DNA of 64,000 nucleotides from Maridesulfovibrio frigidus DSM 17176 (GCF_000711735.1 NZ_JONL01000002.1:595586-659585), one strand, 5' to 3'; counted from the stretch's first letter, positions 7,038-15,510 are shown. Notes: generated by a model not told the origin, from the letters alone. Program-made: numbers and translations.

Positions 7038-8879
7038 CTAATTCTGTAGCCGTTTATATTCTTTTCTCACATCATCTGTATAGTCTTGACAGTTGTTTCC
7101 TACCACTTTGTATTTTCCTTCTTTATACTTTCCTGTTTTGTCAATGTTCTTCTCTGCTTGGCGCATAATATGGTCATCAAAATGTTCTCCTACCGGAGTC
7201 GAATCTCCTTTTTCGTCATGCTTAACTCCAGTTGACGAAAATCCCGAATTTGACTTTTCGTTTTTACTTTCATCTGCCTTGTCATACTTTATATATTCAT
7301 GTTTAAGCTTGATGTTTGCGACATCAAGGGCCTTGTCAACGAGACCGTCAAGTGGAGCATAAATTACCCCCATAGGAGATTTTTTAAGACCCTCTTTTAT
7401 GCCGTTGACAATCGGTCCATCTAACCACTCAAGGCCTTTCAACCGTCTTTCATGGACCTGCGCCAACCCCGTCCGATCCACAAAATTAATAGGATCGTCC
7501 AGACAATAACCATATACATCCACATCCCCGCCAGCGAAACCGACCGGGTCGGGAGTTATAAATCTGCCGATGCGAGGATCGTATTCACGATATCCGAAAT
7601 GAACTAACCCTGTATCTTTATCTGCAAGCCCTGCTGCGAATCCTACACAGGTATCAAACTTCTTATTTGTATCGACAAGTAGATTCCCAAACGAATCATA
7701 TATAACTCGTTTTAGCTCATTACCTTTATCATCTGCAACCAGAAATATCGTTCCGACTTGATCAGTGGCAAAAAGATACTTCTTATCTTGGTAAATCATA
7801 CCGATCGGATCGCCTTCTTCATCGTACCTAAAGATCTTCGCATTATTGCCTTTCTCGTCAGCGACTACCAGCAACGTAGTCAAATCTTGCCACAAATAAG
7901 TCTCGACAATCTTACCGTTAACAGCCTTAGAAACCCTCTGTCCGACAGCGTTGTAAGTGTATTCAATCCGCTTACCATCCGGCAGAATCACTTCACAAAG
8001 CGGTCCTGATTCTAAGTACGAATATTGAGTAATTTCACCGAATTCATTCCTCGAAATCAGACATCCTTTGTCATCATAGTTATATTTAATTTTACCAGTC
8101 AGCACGAGTTGCAGATTGTCATTGTAAGTATATCTATTCGGTCTTCCACGGTAAGTTTCAATCGCGATTCTTTCGCCGTACTCACCGTAGCGATAATCTT
8201 CGGTAGTGTTGCGATCGCAATAAACATTTTTAAGCCTACCCTCGCCATCATATTCGTACCGGTATTCGATTTTTATAGGGTAAACATCAAACGATCTCCG
8301 AATTACCCTACCGTTATCATCCCTTTCAAGGTCAAGCTTCGCGAAAGATTCATCCTTCCCCGGAATCATGAACGGCTTCGACTGAAACTGCGGTATGGCT
8401 TCCATGTCTACAGAATCACGTTCCAATTCATCATGGATAGATTCGCCAGTTCCTGATTCAGGACGTCTCCGCTGATTTCTCGCCACTTCTGCCATTAATC
8501 CTTTACCGTATTCTGTATTGTGCAGGTCCTTAACTAGCTCCAATTCCGGATTGCTCAACATGAAATTGGTGTGGACCTGAGATTTCGCTTTATTGCGTGT
8601 CTCGATAAGGTCTTCCATCTCGCTATATCTGCGATCCCAAAGAGACTTGCGCTGACCTTTCAGCATTTTAGGATACATTCTTTCGGAGTTGTTGAACTCT
8701 GAAAAAAAGCGCTGCTGATAATTTGCATTCGGATCAACGCCGAATTCCATCGGCTCTACGATCTCATACAATTTCTCAAGTTTTTCCTCTGGTTTCATGG
8801 ACTTATGATACAGAATCTCACCCATATGAAGTTCGCTCTGCTCCTTTTTTCTAAGATAGTAACCATCTAAATCACTCAT
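7038..8879 (-). CDS. Short Rhs-repeat polymorphic toxin with NCQDY (papain-like) tip
   Basis: This is the intact Rhs gene of block 1. From the ATG at 8879 (GGAG 7 nt upstream) it encodes 613 residues; the frame is open to 8927. Order: a polar N-terminal region of about 180 residues ending in the motif ESGTGESIHDELERDS, about 260 residues of YD/Rhs repeats, then the core end GYREYDPRIGRFITPDPVGF through DPINFVDRTGLA, then a tip of about 145 residues. The tip has LKHEYIKYD and, near the end, VGNNCQDYTDDV. A His-containing strand followed by N-C-Q resembles permuted NlpC/P60-LRAT papain-fold hydrolases, so Cys and His are candidate catalytic residues (inference). There is no PAAR domain, signal peptide or long N-terminal domain, and it is far shorter than classical Rhs proteins (over 1300 residues). 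Confidence 0.88.
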   Translation of the reverse strand: MSDLDGYYLRKKEQSELHMGEILYHKSMKPEEKLEKLYEIVEPMEFGVDPNANYQQRFFSEFNNSERMYPKMLKGQRKSLWDRRYSEMEDLIETRNKAKSQVHTNFMLSNPELELVKDLHNTEYGKGLMAEVARNQRRRPESGTGESIHDELERDSVDMEAIPQFQSKPFMIPGKDESFAKLDLERDDNGRVIRRSFDVYPIKIEYRYEYDGEGRLKNVYCDRNTTEDYRYGEYGERIAIETYRGRPNRYTYNDNLQLVLTGKIKYNYDDKGCLISRNEFGEITQYSYLESGPLCEVILPDGKRIEYTYNAVGQRVSKAVNGKIVETYLWQDLTTLLVVADEKGNNAKIFRYDEEGDPIGMIYQDKKYLFATDQVGTIFLVADDKGNELKRVIYDSFGNLLVDTNKKFDTCVGFAAGLADKDTGLVHFGYREYDPRIGRFITPDPVGFAGGDVDVYGYCLDDPINFVDRTGLAQVHERRLKGLEWLDGPIVNGIKEGLKKSPMGVIYAPLDGLVDKALDVANIKLKHEYIKYDKADESKNEKSNSGFSSTGVKHDEKGDSTPVGEHFDDHIMRQAEKNIDKTGKYKEGKYKVVGNNCQDYTDDVRKEYKRLQN

Positions 8880-8982
8880 TCTAATTCTCCATACTGTTTT
8901 ATTAGCCTCGTAAAATATCCAGACCAATTCTGGATTTCACGCGGTAAATTGTTTCAACCAATATGGAGAGAATACCATTTAG

Positions 8983-9015
8983 TCCGGCCCTGAATCAGCC
9001 GACTCAGGTCCGGCC
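8983..9015 (-). promoter_or_regulatory. Conserved hairpin upstream of Rhs genes, copy 1
   Basis: On the minus strand the arms are CCGGACCTGA and TCAGGGCCGG around a GTCGGCTGAT core, about 100 nt 5' of the Rhs start. Near-identical hairpins precede the Rhs genes at 18906-18935 and 53702-53732. It could be a regulatory leader, a terminator of former upstream DNA, or an element boundary. Confidence 0.75.
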
Positions 9016-9040
9016 TTGTTTTTAATTGCAGAAAAAACAA

Positions 9041-9072
9041 ATACCCCCTTGAACAAATGTCCAAGGGGGTAT
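9041..9072 (-). terminator. Terminator of the FKBP gene
   Basis: ATACCCCCTTG/CAAGGGGGTAT stem of 11 bp with a T-rich tail when read on the minus strand (TTTGTTTTTTC), downstream of the FKBP gene. Confidence 0.8.
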
Positions 9073-9184
9073 CATGCAATCTTAAAAATAAACTTTGCGC
9101 GTAATTCAAAAATATTCTGAATCAGTGCACCTTTTATTCAAGGTTGTCCGAGGAAACGAAACCGTTCCCTCATATTTTTAATGC

Positions 9185-9619
9185 TTAGGAAGCGAGAATT
9201 TCAACCAATTCAATTTCGAAGATCATTGTCTGACCAGCGAGAGGGTGGTTGCCGTCGAGAACTACTTTTTCATCAGAAACGGTTTTAATAGTCACGTTAG
9301 TAACACCCTGATCGGTATTAACCTGTAGCATCATGCCTACTTCTGGTTTGATTTCCGGTGGCACCTGAGAGCGATCTACTTCAAATGTGTGCTCGTCGTG
9401 GTAAGGACCGTATCCATCTTCAGGGCTGATAGTAGTTTTTACTTTACCGCCGGCTTCAAGGCCAACAACTGCATCTTCAAATCCTTTGATGAGCATACCC
9501 TGTCCGAGAGTAATCTCGAGAGGCTCGCCTCTTTTGTATGAGGAATCGAACTCTGTTCCGTCTTCGAGAGAACCCGCATAATGTACGCGAATCTTATCGC
9601 CATCTTTAGCCTGAGACAT
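9185..9619 (-). CDS. FKBP-type (SlyD-like) peptidyl-prolyl isomerase
   Basis: The 144-residue protein shows the FKBP fold with an inserted IF chaperone domain, as in SlyD: DGTEFDSSYKRGEPLEITLGQG (residues 20-41), LIKGFEDAVVGLEAG, EDGYGPYHDEHTF, the insert-flap at about 70-120, and the terminal AGQTMIFEIELVEI. The His/Cys-rich metal-binding tail of E. coli SlyD is absent, so nickel handling is unlikely. No signal peptide, so cytosolic. It heads a minus-strand run with the Trm112-like gene upstream. Confidence 0.92.
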   Translation of the reverse strand: MSQAKDGDKIRVHYAGSLEDGTEFDSSYKRGEPLEITLGQGMLIKGFEDAVVGLEAGGKVKTTISPEDGYGPYHDEHTFEVDRSQVPPEIKPEVGMMLQVNTDQGVTNVTIKTVSDEKVVLDGNHPLAGQTMIFEIELVEILAS

Positions 9620-9659
9620 GAAAAACTCCTTCTGTGTGTTTTTGTTCTACTTTAAAAAT

Positions 9660-9845
9660 TTACTTCTTTTCCCACTGATCAGCGGGAATTGCTTCATCAA
9701 CAAGCATGATGGGGATTTCATCTTTTACGGGATAAACGACTTTGCATGCACTGCAACTAAGGCCGACTTCTCCACTTAAAAGTTCCAACTCACCTTTGCA
9801 CTTGGGACAAACGAGGATATCAACTAATTCTTTATTCAGAGCCAT
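9660..9845 (-). CDS. Trm112/YcaR-family zinc-ribbon protein
   Basis: The 61-residue protein has the Trm112 pattern: LVDILVCPKCKGELEL at residues 7-22, a second Cys pair in LSCSACKVVYPV, and DEIPIML after it. The four cysteines should bind one zinc. In other organisms Trm112 activates SAM methyltransferases; bacterial YcaR-type members have no firm function. It lies about 40 nt upstream of the FKBP gene and is probably co-transcribed with it. Confidence 0.9.
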   Translation of the reverse strand: MALNKELVDILVCPKCKGELELLSGEVGLSCSACKVVYPVKDEIPIMLVDEAIPADQWEKK

Positions 9846-9979
9846 TTCTAGGTACTCCTTGCATATTGTCTAATCCGTACCCTATAACTAGAGAAAACAA
9901 ATTCCTCAAGTCCGCATTTATGGTATAAAAGAATCAATGACATAAAAAACCCGATTCTGCTCACAATTTGGAGAAAACG

Positions 9980-10837
9980 TTGCCTGGAATTGATCTTCAT
10001 ACTCATTCGACAGCCTCAGATGGGACCTTAACCCCTACTGAGTTAATTATTGCCGCCAAAGAAGCAGGACTCGTCGCTATTGCGCTTACCGATCATGACA
10101 CTATAAATGGTTTGCCTGAAGCCGTTAAAGCCGGAGAAAAGCACGGCATTGAAGTCATTCCGGGGTGCGAGCTGAGTGTAGAGTCTGACGTCGGGGTACT
10201 TCATATAGTAGGGCTTTGGGTTGATCCATATTCAGCTTTTTTACAGCAGACTTTTGAGGCCGTTATTAAAAAGCGAGCCACACGAAACATTGATATGGTG
10301 AAAAAGCTTCAAGATATCGGTGTAGATATCACCATGGAAGAAGTTCTGGAAAATGCAGCCGGAACCGTAGGTCGCCCGCATATAGCTAAAATTTTACTTG
10401 AAAAAAAATATGTACATTCTTTTGATGAGGCCTTTGAGAATTATTTAGGCAAAAACGGAAAGGCTTACATCCCTAAAAACAGTCTTCCGCCTGAAAAGGC
10501 TCTGCATTTATTGAAATCTACCAATGCAACATCCATTCTTGCCCACCCTTTTTTACTGAGCAAGGATGAAGCTGTTCTAGACAGAAAAGTTAAGGAACTT
10601 AAGGGAATAGGACTTGATGGGATTGAGGTATACTATAATTCCCATACACCGGGAATGATGGGGATATGCAAACGACTTGCCCGTAAGTATGATCTCGTTG
10701 CCAGCGGAGGTTCCGACTTTCACGGAGATGTTAAGCCTGAAATTAAGCTCGGGCGCGGCTCGGGAAAATTGTTTGTACACGATAGTGTGCTTGACGACCT
10801 TAAATCCCTCAGGCAATCCAAAGGCCTAGAAATTTAA
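9980..10837 (+). CDS. PHP-domain phosphoesterase (RNase AM / YciV type)
   Basis: A PHP metal-dependent phosphoesterase, 285 residues from the chosen start. Metal ligands are visible in HTHSTASDG near the N-terminus, LTDHDTINGL, GCELS, a HPFLL motif near 190 and GSDFHGD near 250. The E. coli relative matures the 5' ends of 5S/23S rRNA and degrades 3',5'-nucleotide products. The frame opens at a TTG (9968), but the TTG at 9980 has GGAG 6 nt before it and begins the domain directly. A U32-family gene follows after 19 nt, suggesting an operon. Confidence 0.88.
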   Translation: MPGIDLHTHSTASDGTLTPTELIIAAKEAGLVAIALTDHDTINGLPEAVKAGEKHGIEVIPGCELSVESDVGVLHIVGLWVDPYSAFLQQTFEAVIKKRATRNIDMVKKLQDIGVDITMEEVLENAAGTVGRPHIAKILLEKKYVHSFDEAFENYLGKNGKAYIPKNSLPPEKALHLLKSTNATSILAHPFLLSKDEAVLDRKVKELKGIGLDGIEVYYNSHTPGMMGICKRLARKYDLVASGGSDFHGDVKPEIKLGRGSGKLFVHDSVLDDLKSLRQSKGLEI

Positions 10838-10856
10838 TCTATTGCCATAAAGAGCC

Positions 10857-12140
10857 ATGAATAAAATAAATACAGAAAGTTCATCAGATAATCCAAAGTC
10901 CATGAGACCTATAGATAGCGAAATGCCCGAATTGCTTTGCCCTGCCGGAAACATGGAAAAGCTATCCGCAGCTGTTACCTATGGAGCAGACGCAGTATAC
11001 CTTGGCGCTGGAGACCTCAACCTGCGCTCAGCCGGAGCGGGATTTCAGTGGGAAGAACTCCCAGAAGCGTTTGCGCTGACCAAGGCTAACAATGTTGAGG
11101 CATACTTCTGCATCAACGCTTACCCCCGTGAAAGGGATCTCGATCTTGCCAAGGCGGATCTGGAGAAGCTTGCCGCATGTCCGCCAGACGGAATAATTGC
11201 CGCGGATCCGGGCGTAATACGGATTGCAAAACAAATTTTACCGAACATCCCTATTCATGTCAGTACGCAGGCCAATACAGGGAACAGCGAATCCGCAAAA
11301 TTCTGGAAAGAGTTCGGAGCCTCAAGGGTCAATCTAGCCAGAGAGCTTTCAGCCACAGACGTTGCCGACATCGCAAAACGTTGTCCTGAAATCGAGCTGG
11401 AAATGTTCGTACACGGGGCTATGTGTATGGCCATCTCAGGGCGTTGCTTCTTAAGCTCATGGTTGAACAACAGATCCGCCAACATGGGCCGTTGCACGCA
11501 CCCTTGCCGCTTTGAATACAAAGCAACAGGACTTCGAGTGGAAGAAAAAACACGCCCGGGCACCGATGTATGGGAAGCTCTTGAGCATGAAGGTCAAACA
11601 GAGATATTCGCAGCCGAAGACCTCTGTTTGATTCAATACGTGCGCTGGCTTTCAAGGCTTGGCATTGCCGCCCTTAAAATTGAAGGTAGAACCAAAAGTT
11701 CCTCCTACATAGCGCAGGTCGCGGATGTCTACAGGTCCGCCATCGACGCATCTAAGACAGGTGAACCTCTGCCGGCACGGACCATGTTTGAGCTTAGAAA
11801 TGCCGCAACCCGTCCGCTCAGCACCGCATTTTTTAAAACATCAGGGCCAAGCACAATAGCTCAGCCGCCGACAACAGAAGAACGTAAGCCCATCGTTGCG
11901 AGAATTCTAGAAAAACGCGGAGATGACAGCTGGCTTGTATCGGTGAAATCGCGCTGGGAACTTGAACGGAACACCGAAGTGCTCGTCCCGGGACTGCAAA
12001 GGCCCGCAATGACCACAGGCACTTACTCCTTTGAAACTATTCACGGAGAGGGCAAGGATGTTATCCATTCCGGAACACAAGCTGTACTCAGAACAGATCA
12101 ACCCGATATCAAAGTCGGATATTTTGTGCGCAGAGCATAG
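10857..12140 (+). CDS. Peptidase U32-family protein (TrhP/RlhA-like hydroxylase)
   Basis: 427 residues. The U32 signature is clear: PELLCPAGNMEKLSAAVTYG at about 22-41, ADAVYLG, the Cys-rich MCMAISGRCFLS and RCTHPCRFEY at about 190-225, and LKIEGRTKSSSYIA at about 278-291. Although named peptidases, several U32 proteins (TrhP, RlhA, UbiU/V) are Fe-S enzymes that hydroxylate RNA bases or ubiquinone, using conserved cysteines like those seen here. Which substrate applies cannot be told. It is probably co-transcribed with the PHP gene. Confidence 0.9.
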   Translation: MNKINTESSSDNPKSMRPIDSEMPELLCPAGNMEKLSAAVTYGADAVYLGAGDLNLRSAGAGFQWEELPEAFALTKANNVEAYFCINAYPRERDLDLAKADLEKLAACPPDGIIAADPGVIRIAKQILPNIPIHVSTQANTGNSESAKFWKEFGASRVNLARELSATDVADIAKRCPEIELEMFVHGAMCMAISGRCFLSSWLNNRSANMGRCTHPCRFEYKATGLRVEEKTRPGTDVWEALEHEGQTEIFAAEDLCLIQYVRWLSRLGIAALKIEGRTKSSSYIAQVADVYRSAIDASKTGEPLPARTMFELRNAATRPLSTAFFKTSGPSTIAQPPTTEERKPIVARILEKRGDDSWLVSVKSRWELERNTEVLVPGLQRPAMTTGTYSFETIHGEGKDVIHSGTQAVLRTDQPDIKVGYFVRRA

Positions 12141-12324
12141 CGGGTAAATATTCAGAAGAGTCACCCTTTTAGGCGGTTATGATTGACCGAAGAGATTTGT
12201 TTATATAATCATAGAAGTATTAAGATCGACAGCGGTCGTTATTAAGCGGAACTATCCTGCATTCAGCTGCAGATTATTTTATAAAACACCATCATGACCT
12301 TATGTAAAATCAAGGAGAACTCAA

Positions 12325-13002
12325 ATGCTTGTTAGAAACTGGATGACCAACGATGTTATCACCCTCACACCAGAACGTTCAATGATGAAAGCTGCTAAAC
12401 TCATGAAAGACAAAGAAATAAGCAGATTGCCCATCGTTGACGACAACGGAGTGCTCGTCGGTATTATTTCTGACCGTGATGTAAAAGAAGCTTCACCTTC
12501 TAAAGCTACTACACTTGATATGCATGAGCTTTACTATCTGCTCTCCGAAATTAAAGTAAAAGACATTATGACACGCAAGACTCTCACTATATCCATTGAT
12601 GATACCGTTGAAAAAGCTGCTGTTGTGATGGATGAAAATAAAATCGGCGGAGTTCCAGTTGTTGATGCTGATAACAAATGCGTAGGCATCATCACTAACA
12701 CTGACGTTTTCAAAGTTCTCATTAACATTACTGGAGTACTTCACGGCGGCGTTCAGATGGGACTAGCTCTTTCTAACAAGCCTGGATCTCTCAACGAAGT
12801 GCTCGACTATCTGAAAGACAACGGCGCACGTGTGATGTCCATTTTGACCGCATTTGAACCTTCTCAGGAACACACCCGCCAAGTTTTCATCCGTATACAT
12901 GATATGGAGAAGGCTGAGCTGAATAAAGTCCGTGAAGGAATCGACAAAAACTTCGATATGATGTTCTGGGTTCGTGACACTGTTCACGCTCTGACTTCAT
13001 AA
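12325..13002 (+). CDS. CBS-pair and ACT-domain protein
   Basis: 225 residues: CBS1 at about 1-60 (NWMTNDVITLTPERSMMKAA, LPIVDDNGVLVGIISDRDV), CBS2 at about 75-135 (DIMTRKTLTISIDDTVEKAA, GVPVVDADNKCVGIITNTDV), and a C-terminal ACT-like region from about 148 (LALSNKPGSLNEVLDYLKDN). CBS pairs bind adenosyl ligands and ACT domains bind amino acids, so this is a stand-alone sensor. The same architecture occurs in AcuB-like proteins. AAGGAG precedes the ATG. A terminator follows, so it is monocistronic. Confidence 0.9.
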   Translation: MLVRNWMTNDVITLTPERSMMKAAKLMKDKEISRLPIVDDNGVLVGIISDRDVKEASPSKATTLDMHELYYLLSEIKVKDIMTRKTLTISIDDTVEKAAVVMDENKIGGVPVVDADNKCVGIITNTDVFKVLINITGVLHGGVQMGLALSNKPGSLNEVLDYLKDNGARVMSILTAFEPSQEHTRQVFIRIHDMEKAELNKVREGIDKNFDMMFWVRDTVHALTS

Positions 13003-13027
13003 GATTACTCACATATATAATTCAATA

Positions 13028-13063
13028 AACCCTCGACATGTAATGTGTCGGGGGTTCTTTTTT
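13028..13063 (+). terminator. Rho-independent terminator of the CBS-ACT gene
   Basis: AACCCTCGACA paired with TGTCGGGGGTT (one G-U pair), then CTTTTTT. Confidence 0.88.
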
Positions 13064-13142
13064 GACAACACCCCATGATCCTTATATGTAGAGCGTCATA
13101 TTACGCGCTACCGGGCGTTACACATTACTTCGGAGGACTTTT

Positions 13143-13802
13143 ATGCATACTAGCCGCAAAAGCACATACATCATTCTCATTGCCCTAACTCTGGCTCTTT
13201 CCGGCTGCCAGTCCACTTATTATAAAACTATGGAAGGGTTCGGCTACCACAAGCGTGACATCCTAGTATCCGATGTGGAGAAGGCCCGTGAATCTCAGGA
13301 AGAAGCCAGCGAACAATTTAAAAGCGCACTTGAAAAATTCAGCGCACTGACCGGGTTCCACGGCGGTGACCTTCAGGAAGTATATGAAAACCTTAACGAC
13401 GAATTTGAACACAGTGAAGCCGCAGCCAAAGAAGTCACGAAACGAATAGATAACGTTGAAGAAGTCGGAAACGACCTGTTCTCTGAATGGAAAGATGAAC
13501 TTTCCAAATACACTAACACTAAGCTTAGAAATGATAGCAGAGTCAAACTTTCCAAGACCAAGAGTAAATTTAAGCGACTACTTTCGGCTATGCGTAGGGC
13601 CGAAAAGAAGATTGATCCTGTTCTTAATGCTTTCCGTGATCAGGTTCTCTACCTTAAGCACAACCTGAACGCTCAGGCTATTGCCTCCCTTCAGTCAGAG
13701 ATAAGCACGCTTGAAACAGACATTGGCAGACTCATTGCCGACATGCAGAAATCAATTAACGAAGCGGATGCATTCCTTAAAGAGCTCAAGAAAAACAGCT
13801 AA
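13143..13802 (+). CDS. DUF2959-family coiled-coil lipoprotein
   Basis: 219 residues with a lipoprotein signal (lipobox LALSGC, Cys at about residue 22) and then almost wholly alpha-helical, charged sequence: TYYKTMEGFGYHKRDILVSD, repeated Glu/Lys heptad-like helices, and ISTLETDIGRLIADM near the end. This matches the DUF2959 family, whose function is unknown. It should be anchored in a membrane facing the periplasm. GGAGG lies 8 nt before the start. Monocistronic, with a bidirectional terminator behind it. Confidence 0.85.
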   Translation: MHTSRKSTYIILIALTLALSGCQSTYYKTMEGFGYHKRDILVSDVEKARESQEEASEQFKSALEKFSALTGFHGGDLQEVYENLNDEFEHSEAAAKEVTKRIDNVEEVGNDLFSEWKDELSKYTNTKLRNDSRVKLSKTKSKFKRLLSAMRRAEKKIDPVLNAFRDQVLYLKHNLNAQAIASLQSEISTLETDIGRLIADMQKSINEADAFLKELKKNS

Positions 13803-13808
13803 AAAAAA

Positions 13809-13835
13809 GAGGGGAAGTCATAACGACTTCCCCTC
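13809..13835 (-). terminator. Bidirectional terminator
   Basis: GAGGGGAAGTC/GACTTCCCCTC perfect 11-bp stem. The A-run before it gives a strong U-tract for minus-strand transcripts from the gene at 13924. It can also stop the convergent lipoprotein transcript. Confidence 0.85.
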
Positions 13836-13923
13836 AAATTAAATTCAATATCTATCAGCACCGTAATACTATCAACGCTATTTCTAAGAATAGCTAGCCC
13901 ACCCAGAAACCATCTTTATCAGC

Positions 13924-14307
13924 TTAACCGTTAACGGCTTCCAGCTGCTTGCGGACATGTTCCAACTCATCCTTAAAGGCCTCAACACCTTCCTCGCTCA
14001 ATGCCTGAGCAAAAAATGTGAGCAAGTTATCAGTATCCATGCCTAACAGAATTGAGCCGTTTGAAACCAAGCACATTTCACCCTGATCTTCCAGAAGATA
14101 AGCACGCTTTTCACGCACATCCTTATTTCTAGTTGCAACAGAGTAGCCAGTGCGCCCTTTTTCACTCAGAAAAATTTTCTCTGAAACAAGCTCTCCGCCA
14201 CCTTCACAATAATTCATGGATTCATTTTGAAGCTTCCCCGCAAAAGAGATCGGACCACCGAAATCATTTTCCAAAGTGACTCGTTTAAGTCTCGCCTTTT
14301 TTTTCAT
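13924..14307 (-). CDS. Hypothetical protein downstream of HTH gene
   Basis: Unrecognised 127-residue soluble protein. It starts with a basic run (MKKKARLKR), is Gly/Glu-rich in the middle, and ends in an amphipathic helix with heptad spacing (FAQALSEEGVEAFKDELEHV). It lies 21 nt after a small HTH protein on the same strand with GGATG before its ATG, so the two probably form an operon and may act together. It has no membrane segment and no cysteine pattern suggesting a metal site. Confidence 0.65.
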   Translation of the reverse strand: MKKKARLKRVTLENDFGGPISFAGKLQNESMNYCEGGGELVSEKIFLSEKGRTGYSVATRNKDVREKRAYLLEDQGEMCLVSNGSILLGMDTDNLLTFFAQALSEEGVEAFKDELEHVRKQLEAVNG

Positions 14308-14328
14308 ACTTACATCCAGTGATTCTGC

Positions 14329-14565
14329 TTAAATGGGCAGTTTGAGTTGTTTAGAATTTTTCTTATCATCCTTCGCCTTACTGTGCGGAGCCTGCAAGCC
14401 GGATTCAATATATTCCAGTAAGGAACTTTCTGGAACGCGCCACTGACTGCCAACCTTAATACCACGAATCTTCCCTTCCTGAATCAGCCGGTAAGCTGTT
14501 CGTGAATGAATTCGAAGCGTGTCAGCGATCTCACGCACCGTGTATAGTGTTGGCGACGGAGTCAA
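14329..14565 (-). CDS. Excisionase/MerR-type helix-turn-helix DNA-binding protein
   Basis: 78 residues with a single winged-HTH of the excisionase family: TVREIADTLRIHSRTAYRLI at about 8-27, then EGKIRGIKVGSQWRVPESSL. It ends in a short lysine-rich tail. Such proteins bind DNA as small repressors or recombination directionality factors. No integrase or prophage gene is nearby, so a regulator of the small operon it heads is more likely. The region between it and the Rhs block (14566-14864) holds no gene, only a hairpin. Confidence 0.85.
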   Translation of the reverse strand: MTPSPTLYTVREIADTLRIHSRTAYRLIQEGKIRGIKVGSQWRVPESSLLEYIESGLQAPHSKAKDDKKNSKQLKLPI

Positions 14566-14805
14566 ATACTTATCCTAAGTTTTCAGTATTACACAACGCT
14601 GTAGCTCTTATGACATCATTTGTCAAAAGATGTCAAAGAATGTTGTTATTGCTCACTGTTATCTGCCACAACACTCCAACATGTATCAAAATCATTAGAA
14701 TTACACACAAAATAACGATCAAAACGCTATAAAATGCTCTGCATCCCCAAAGTAAATTGAAAATAATTTTCTACATTTTTTAACTTTTCTGTAAAATTTA
14801 ACGAG

Positions 14806-14840
14806 AAATCCCTCTAAAGCATTAAACTTCAGAGGGATTT
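14806..14840 (-). terminator. Hairpin terminator at the end of Rhs block 2
   Basis: AAATCCCTCT/AGAGGGATTT 10-bp stem with a 15-nt loop and T-rich flanks on both sides. It lies just beyond the last Rhs scrap on the minus strand. This is the only structure seen in the roughly 300-nt gene-free stretch 14566-14864. Confidence 0.7.
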
Positions 14841-14864
14841 ATTTTTGTGCGGTATTATCTAGGA

Positions 14865-14939
14865 CCCGCCAGCTAAACCGATAGGGTCGGGAGTTATGAA
14901 TCTGCCGATGGTGGGGTCGTAGTCGCGGTGTCCCAAATA
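14865..14939 (-). pseudogene. Rhs core remnant (3' scrap of block 2)
   Basis: Minus-strand reading gives GHRDYDPTIGRFITPDPIGL and AGG, then unrelated sequence. Like the scrap at 4213-4286, it sits directly behind a cassette-end hairpin and has neither start nor tip. Confidence 0.88.
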
Positions 14940-14941
14940 GT

Positions 14942-14970
14942 AAGCCCCGCACTTTTTGGGTGCGGGGCTT
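14942..14970 (-). repeat. Cassette-end hairpin, copy 3
   Basis: AAGCCCCGCAC/GTGCGGGGCTT 11-bp perfect stem with a 7-nt loop, 15 nt after the immunity gene ending at 14986. Same arms as in block 1, although 9.7 kb away. Confidence 0.87.
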
Positions 14971-14985
14971 TGTGTTAGAATGTGT

Positions 14986-15510
14986 TTAAGTTTTTAATTG
15001 TGCTTCTTGTTTGTAAAACCACTGTGGCTTTTTCCATGCGATGAGGAAAAGGGTTAAGTTAAACAACGGAACAATGGGCAATAAGAGTAGGCCCGCAACT
15101 CCCCAAAATGCTAGGCGTAAATATGGGTATGCATAAAGTATGTGGAAGCTAAAGAGCGCTGCTGCTCCATAATCATCTGGGCGATCAAGCAAAAAAAACC
15201 ATCCTGACCAGAATGTTGCAATAAACCACATAAAAGAAAACCATTTAAGTAATTTTATGTTTGAACTATTCTTTATTAAACACTTTACCATCATAAAAGC
15301 AGAAAAAGGATAAACAATAATCCATGTAACTGCATAAATTAAATTGTCGACAAAGCTTGGAAATAGTCCCGCATAGATTATGAGCCATACCGTTTGTAGT
15401 GCATAAATACCAATCAAGAAAAAGATTGAATAATACAGAAACACAAACCATCCTAGCGGTGCCAAGTTGAAGCTAGTCAGTTTGTTTCTTATGCTTTTTA
15501 AGTTGTTCAT
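14986..15510 (-). CDS. Putative immunity protein, four-helix membrane protein
   Basis: 174 residues from the ATG at 15510 (the frame is open further upstream to 15594). Four hydrophobic segments are visible, including PLGWFVFLYYSIFFLIGIYA, VTWIIVYPFSAFMMV, WFSFMWFIATFWSGWFFLL and AGLLLLPIVPLFNLTLFL. I do not recognise the family. With the ATG chosen it overlaps the end of the upstream tip by 38 nt, consistent with a translationally coupled immunity gene. No ideal ribosome site is seen, so the start is uncertain. Confidence 0.6.
   Translation of the reverse strand: MNNLKSIRNKLTSFNLAPLGWFVFLYYSIFFLIGIYALQTVWLIIYAGLFPSFVDNLIYAVTWIIVYPFSAFMMVKCLIKNSSNIKLLKWFSFMWFIATFWSGWFFLLDRPDDYGAAALFSFHILYAYPYLRLAFWGVAGLLLLPIVPLFNLTLFLIAWKKPQWFYKQEAQLKT

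Noticed and set aside
14329..14565. Excisionase-like protein as a sign of a prophage or integrative element
   Set aside because: No integrase, attachment site or phage gene is nearby; small HTH proteins of this type are also ordinary regulators.
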